From Flavobacterium seoulense (GTDB lineage Bacteria; Bacteroidota; Bacteroidia; Flavobacteriales; Flavobacteriaceae), in NCBI RefSeq assembly GCF_000695795.1, contig NZ_JNCA01000023.1, positions 1-62,289 of the forward strand: DNA of 62,289 bases, read 5' to 3'. Made by a program: the position numbers and the translations under genes. Under the pieces are notes generated by a model, which saw only the letters and a list, made by a program, of their open reading frames with translations, was not told the origin of the DNA and made no database searches. This document shows, in pieces, positions 58,769-62,289 of this stretch. The first letter of the stretch is position 1, and each line of letters starts with the position of its first letter.

Positions 58769-59836
58769 ATGCGATACAATCGACAAATTATACTTCCTGA
58801 AGTGGGCGAAAAAGGCCAGGAAAAACTAAGCCTGGCTAAGGTATTGATTATTGGTGCCGGTGGTTTGGGTGCGGCAATTTTGCCGTATTTGGCAGCAGCC
58901 GGAATTGGAGAAATAGGAATTATTGACGATGATTCCATTGAAATCAGTAACCTACAGCGTCAGGTAATCTATAAAAGTGATGCGATAGGAAAATCCAAAG
59001 CTTTGGAGGCTAAAGAAATGGCTTTGTCTTTGAATCCTTCGATACAAATAAATGCTATTACCGATACTTTGAATGCTAAAAATGCCATTCCATTATTCGA
59101 ATATTATGACATTATGGTTGATGCAACCGATAATTTGCATACCAAATATTTGATTAATGATGCCTGTATAGTAACCAATAAACCTTTTGTTTACGGCTCA
59201 ATTTATAAATTCCAAGGTCAGGTTTCGGTATTTAATTATCAAAATGGACCTACTTACCGCTGTCTGTTTCCAGATGAATCATCAAATACTAAAAACTGTG
59301 TAGATACAGGCGTGATGGGAATTTCTGTGGGAATTATTGGGATGTTTCAAGCCAATGAAGTTTTGAAAATGGTTCTTGGAATTGGCAATGTTCTTTCGGG
59401 TGAATTGTTAATCTACAATATGCTTACTAATGACCAACAGAAATTTGATTTGGTTAGAACCAATGAAACTTCAATAAGCGAATTGGATTTTGAAAAAAAA
59501 TATAATACAATTGAAGATAATGTTCTTGAAATAACTACAAGTGAAGCTTTGAAACAAATTAATGATTTGGAGGTTCTTTTTCTGGATGTTAGAAATGAAG
59601 AAGAAATGCCAAAGATCAGTTTGCCAAATGCAATCCAGATTCCGCTTTCTGATTTAGAAGAAAATTTAGATCAATTGGATGCTGCTAAAAAGATTTTAGT
59701 CTATTGCCAATCGGGGATAAGAAGTAAAAGAGCAGTGGAAATACTTAAAGAAAATCAATTTCGAAAAGTACAAAGTATTGCCGGAGGTGCTTTAAAACTA
59801 CAAGCCATTATAGCTACTGATGCTGTTTCGATTTAA
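58769..59836 (+). CDS. moeB: MoaD adenylyltransferase with rhodanese domain
   Basis: 355 aa from ATG 58769; a TTG four codons earlier is open but less likely. ThiF/MoeB domain: YNRQIILPEVGEKGQ, LIIGAGGLGAAILPYLAAAGIG (ATP loop), NLQRQ, DATDNLHTKYLIND and the catalytic-Cys region TKNCVDTGVMG. The C-terminal rhodanese domain (about 260-355) has CQSGIRSKRA with active Cys. It activates and sulfurates MoaD in one protein. The ThiS/thiamine pathway is an alternative partner, but the moaD neighbour favours Moco. Confidence 0.9.
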   Translation: MRYNRQIILPEVGEKGQEKLSLAKVLIIGAGGLGAAILPYLAAAGIGEIGIIDDDSIEISNLQRQVIYKSDAIGKSKALEAKEMALSLNPSIQINAITDTLNAKNAIPLFEYYDIMVDATDNLHTKYLINDACIVTNKPFVYGSIYKFQGQVSVFNYQNGPTYRCLFPDESSNTKNCVDTGVMGISVGIIGMFQANEVLKMVLGIGNVLSGELLIYNMLTNDQQKFDLVRTNETSISELDFEKKYNTIEDNVLEITTSEALKQINDLEVLFLDVRNEEEMPKISLPNAIQIPLSDLEENLDQLDAAKKILVYCQSGIRSKRAVEILKENQFRKVQSIAGGALKLQAIIATDAVSI

Positions 59837-59844
59837 AAGAAATA

Positions 59845-59893
59845 ACCACAGATTCACAGATTATAATTATTTAAAAATCTGCGAATCTGCGGT
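59845..59893. repeat. 18-bp imperfect inverted repeat within the Moco operon
   Basis: 59845-59862 and 59876-59893 (ACCACAGATTCACAGATT / AATCTGCGAATCTGCGGT) pair with two mismatches around a 13-base loop, in the only sizeable gap of the operon (73 bases). Repeats of this sequence type are common between genes in Flavobacterium. It may act as an RNA stabiliser or partial terminator. Confidence 0.65.
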
Positions 59894-59909
59894 AAATTAA
59901 ATAAAAAAA

Positions 59910-60341
59910 ATGAGTAAAAAAGTTTTCATAAAAGGAGCCATTACTCCTGAATTTATAGCCGATTCGATTGCTAAACACCAGGGGAAGCACACGATTGGGG
60001 CACACAATATTTTTTTAGGTCAGGTTCGTGCCGATGTACATGAGGAAAATGTGGTAAAAGCAATTGAATATACCGCTTATGAAGAAATGGCTAATGAAGC
60101 TTTGGCTGTAATCAGAGAAAGAGCTTTTGCTCAATTTGATCTGGTTTGCATGCATATTTACCACAGTTTAGGCGTGGTGAAAGCGGGTGAGATTTGTTTG
60201 TTTGTCTTTGTTTCGGCTGGACATCGCCCACAGGTTTATGAGGCTACTGAGGCTATTGTAAACTGGATTAAAACCGAAGTGCCTATCTTTGGCAAAGAAA
60301 TATTTGAGAACGAAGATTTCGTTTGGAAGCAAAATAAATAA
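59910..60341 (+). CDS. moaE: Molybdopterin synthase large subunit
   Basis: 143 aa catalytic partner of MoaD, converting precursor Z to molybdopterin. HTIGAHNIFLGQVRADV, IEYTAYEEMANEAL, IYHSLGVVKAGEICLFVFVSAGHRP (MoaE signature) and a late VPIFGKEIFENEDFVWK with the catalytic Lys are all present. Two bases separate it from moaCB. Confidence 0.93.
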   Translation: MSKKVFIKGAITPEFIADSIAKHQGKHTIGAHNIFLGQVRADVHEENVVKAIEYTAYEEMANEALAVIRERAFAQFDLVCMHIYHSLGVVKAGEICLFVFVSAGHRPQVYEATEAIVNWIKTEVPIFGKEIFENEDFVWKQNK

Positions 60342-60343
60342 TA

Positions 60344-61258
60344 ATGGTTGATATTACCCATAAAATAAGTACGTTACGTTCGGCAACAGCCATGGCAACT
60401 GTAAAAGTTAGTTTGCCGGAAACGATTGAAGCTATTGAGAAAAATTTGGTTCCCAAAGGCAATGTGCTTGAAATGGCTAAAACCGCTGGTTTGTTTGCTG
60501 TAAAAAATACACATTTATCTATTCCTGATTGCCATCCATTACCAATTGAATATACGGCCGTGGCTTATGAAATTAAGGATTTAACGATTGATATTTTTTT
60601 TACGGTGAAAACCGTTTATAAAACAGGAGTTGAGGTTGAGGCCATGCACGGCGCGTCTATTGTGGCGTTGACGATGTATGATATGCTGAAACCCATTGAT
60701 AAGAATATCGAAATTTCGACTATTAAATTAGTAGAGAAAAAAGGAGGGAAGTCTTCGTATAAAAACAGATTCCGTGATGTTTTAACTGCAGCTGTTTTTG
60801 TTTGTTCCGATTCTATTTTTGCAGGAGATAAAGAAGACCATTCCGGAAAAGTTATTGTTGAAAAACTGGAATCTTATGGTGTAGAAACTTCTCATTACGA
60901 AATCATTCCTGATGAGGTTGATTTTATCCAGGACAGAACTAAAAAATATGTTGCCGATAACCAATTGGTGATTTTTACCGGCGGAACCGGGCTTTCGCCA
61001 AGAGATGTTACTCCGGAAGCATTAGAACCATTATTGGAAAACAGAATTCCGGGAATCGAAGAGGCTATTCGCAATTATGGACAGGACAGAATGCCGTATG
61101 CGATGCTTTCGCGTTCGGTGGCGGGAACTATCGGGGACAGTTTAGTTCTGGCTTTGCCGGGTTCTGTAAATGGAGCTAAAGAATCTATGGATGCTGTTTT
61201 TCCGCATGTTTTGCATGTTTTTCACATCCTAAAAGGGAGTAATCATGATACCAAATAA
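60344..61258 (+). CDS. moaCB: Bifunctional MoaC-MoaB(MogA) fusion protein
   Basis: 304 aa. Residues 1-145 are MoaC (cyclic pyranopterin monophosphate synthase): MVDITHKISTLRSATA, VKNTHLSIPDCHPLPIEYTAV, VEAMHGASIVALTMYDM, KKGGKSSY. Residues from about 148 are MogA/MoaB, the molybdopterin adenylyltransferase: FVCSDSIFAGDKEDHSG, FTGGTGLSPRDVTPEAL, LPGSVNGAKESMDAVFPH. The fusion joins an early and a late step of the pathway and is known from other Bacteroidota. MoaC here has VEAMHGAS where most have MEALTAVS, a modest divergence. Overlaps moaA by 14 bases. Confidence 0.92.
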   Translation: MVDITHKISTLRSATAMATVKVSLPETIEAIEKNLVPKGNVLEMAKTAGLFAVKNTHLSIPDCHPLPIEYTAVAYEIKDLTIDIFFTVKTVYKTGVEVEAMHGASIVALTMYDMLKPIDKNIEISTIKLVEKKGGKSSYKNRFRDVLTAAVFVCSDSIFAGDKEDHSGKVIVEKLESYGVETSHYEIIPDEVDFIQDRTKKYVADNQLVIFTGGTGLSPRDVTPEALEPLLENRIPGIEEAIRNYGQDRMPYAMLSRSVAGTIGDSLVLALPGSVNGAKESMDAVFPHVLHVFHILKGSNHDTK

Positions 61259-62252
61259 CACCATATTGACGGATGATTTTGGTCGTAAACACAACTATTT
61301 GCGTATTTCATTAATTGAAAAATGCAACCTACGTTGTACTTATTGCATGCCTGCCGAAGGAATTGCATTGACTCCCAAAAAAGAGTTGATGATTGCCGAT
61401 GAGGTTTTTGCTATCGCCCAGACATTCGTAAATAATGGAGTTAACAAAATAAGATTGACAGGAGGAGAACCGCTGTTGCGAAAAGATTTTCCTGAAATTA
61501 TAGAAAAACTATCCCAATTAGAAACTGAAATTTCGATTACTACAAACGGAATTCTAATTGACAGACATATCGATGTTTTAAAGCAATTTAATGTCCGCAA
61601 AATCAATTTGAGTCTGGATACTTTAGTTGCTACCAAATTCAATAATATTACACTTCGCAATCAGTTCGAAAAAGTTATTGATAATTTGCATTTACTATTG
61701 AATAATGATTTTAAGGTAAAAGTAAATGTGGTTTTGATTAAAGGTTTTAACGATGATGAAATCATTGATTTCATTAATCTGACCGAGTTTTTACCTATTT
61801 CAATTCGTTTTATCGAATTCATGCCTTTTGCCGGAAATGAGTGGGACAGGAGCAAAATGGTTTCTCAAAAGGAAATTTTAGACCAACTTTCGGCTCATTT
61901 TTCGGAATCCAATTTGGAAAAGCTACAGGATGAAAAGAACTTCACAGCTAGAGAATTCAAAATTAAAAACTATTTAGGAAGCTTTGGAATCATAAGTTCT
62001 ATTACGAATCCGTTTTGTGATGGCTGTAATAGAATTCGCCTTACGGCAAATGGAAAAATCAAGAATTGTTTGTTCTCCAATTCAGAAACCGATTTATTGA
62101 CTCCTTACAGAAATGGTGAAGCCATCGAAAATACCATTGCCTCAGCAATTAAAAACAAAAAGAAAGTTAGAGCTGGAATGACAACTCTTGAAGATGTTGA
62201 TAATCCGATTTTAAATCAGGATAATCGAAGTATGATTGCGATAGGTGGATAG
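61245..62252 (+). CDS. moaA: GTP 3',8-cyclase, radical SAM
   Basis: 335 aa. First step of Moco synthesis. The N-terminal cluster is CNLRCTYC (CX3CX2C), followed by RLTGGEPLLRKDF. The C-terminal cluster is NPFCDGCNRIRLTANGKIKN then C (CX2CX13C). It ends in Gly-Gly, which inserts into the active site in MoaA enzymes. The start at 61245 overlaps the moaCB end, showing translational coupling. Last gene of the operon in view. Confidence 0.95.
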   Translation: MIPNNTILTDDFGRKHNYLRISLIEKCNLRCTYCMPAEGIALTPKKELMIADEVFAIAQTFVNNGVNKIRLTGGEPLLRKDFPEIIEKLSQLETEISITTNGILIDRHIDVLKQFNVRKINLSLDTLVATKFNNITLRNQFEKVIDNLHLLLNNDFKVKVNVVLIKGFNDDEIIDFINLTEFLPISIRFIEFMPFAGNEWDRSKMVSQKEILDQLSAHFSESNLEKLQDEKNFTAREFKIKNYLGSFGIISSITNPFCDGCNRIRLTANGKIKNCLFSNSETDLLTPYRNGEAIENTIASAIKNKKKVRAGMTTLEDVDNPILNQDNRSMIAIGG

Positions 62253-62270
62253 CTTTTTTAGAAAAAGTTT

Positions 62271-62289
62271 AACCGCAAATTACACAAAT
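62271..62289. repeat. Start of a dispersed intergenic repeat, cut by the window edge
   Basis: AACCGCAAATTACACAAAT right after moaA resembles the arm of the inverted repeat at 59845-59893 and the AACCGCAAA... elements common between Flavobacterium genes. Only 19 bases are visible. Confidence 0.35.

Overview
The window looks like a chromosomal stretch from a flavobacterium (Bacteroidota, probably Flavobacteriaceae). The evidence is AT-rich DNA, no Shine-Dalgarno sites, promoter -7 boxes of the TAnnTTTG type, exported proteins whose signal peptides end just before a Gln, a MoaC-MoaB fusion protein, and a tmRNA encoding the tag GENNYALAA. No ribosomal RNA, tRNA, insertion sequence or CRISPR array was seen.

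Left part (about 1-38,440): a very large polysaccharide utilisation locus. Twenty-three genes all lie on the + strand, almost all with signal peptides, and their enzymes match complex acetylated, feruloylated glucuronoarabinoxylan. They are nine GH43 or GH43-like enzymes (arabinofuranosidase/xylosidase type), two GH115 alpha-glucuronidases, two GH97 enzymes of the retaining type (alpha-galactosidase-like), a GH31 alpha-xylosidase, a GH8 exo-oligoxylanase-like enzyme, a GH3 beta-xylosidase, three tandem CE1-like feruloyl/acetyl esterases, and two SGNH esterases (CE6-like and SASA type). In the middle is a Tat-exported Gfo/Idh/MocA oxidoreductase next to a DUF1080 protein, the two partners of an oxidative (3-keto) glycoside-cleavage route. 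The genes form three or four transcription units separated by hairpin terminators (19.4, 30.8 and 38.4 kb). Two of the unit boundaries (17.48 and 30.88 kb) carry inverted copies of one 14-base LacI-like operator. No SusC/SusD pair, regulator or classical endoxylanase is inside the window; they probably lie to the left.

Junction (38.4-39.5 kb): a decayed HTH-antitoxin/DUF6922 gene pair, then the tmRNA gene ssrA on the - strand with its terminator. The decayed pair lies on the 3' side of ssrA, a known integration target.

Right part (39.6-55.7 kb): ordinary cellular genes. They are a class C beta-lactamase-like lipoprotein, a saccharopine-dehydrogenase-like oxidoreductase, fumarase C, a 54-residue membrane protein, an outer-membrane beta-barrel protein, an ArsC-like protein, a CPBP protease-like membrane protein, MenE, a Crp/Fnr regulator with FNR-like cysteines, DUF1697, two HAD phosphatases, an M28 peptidase, and ornithine aminotransferase with an arginase-family enzyme.

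Right end (55.9-62.25 kb): a complete molybdenum-cofactor operon moeA-mobA-cobA-moaD-moeB-moaE-moaCB-moaA. Its promoter carries the 16-bp perfect palindrome TAAGTATTAATACTTA. The same 16-mer is the core of a 38-bp perfect palindrome in the promoter of the Crp/Fnr gene 5.7 kb away, which suggests an autoregulated circuit controlling cofactor synthesis. cobA in the operon makes the siroheme precursor, so nitrate/nitrite reduction is a likely reason for the operon.
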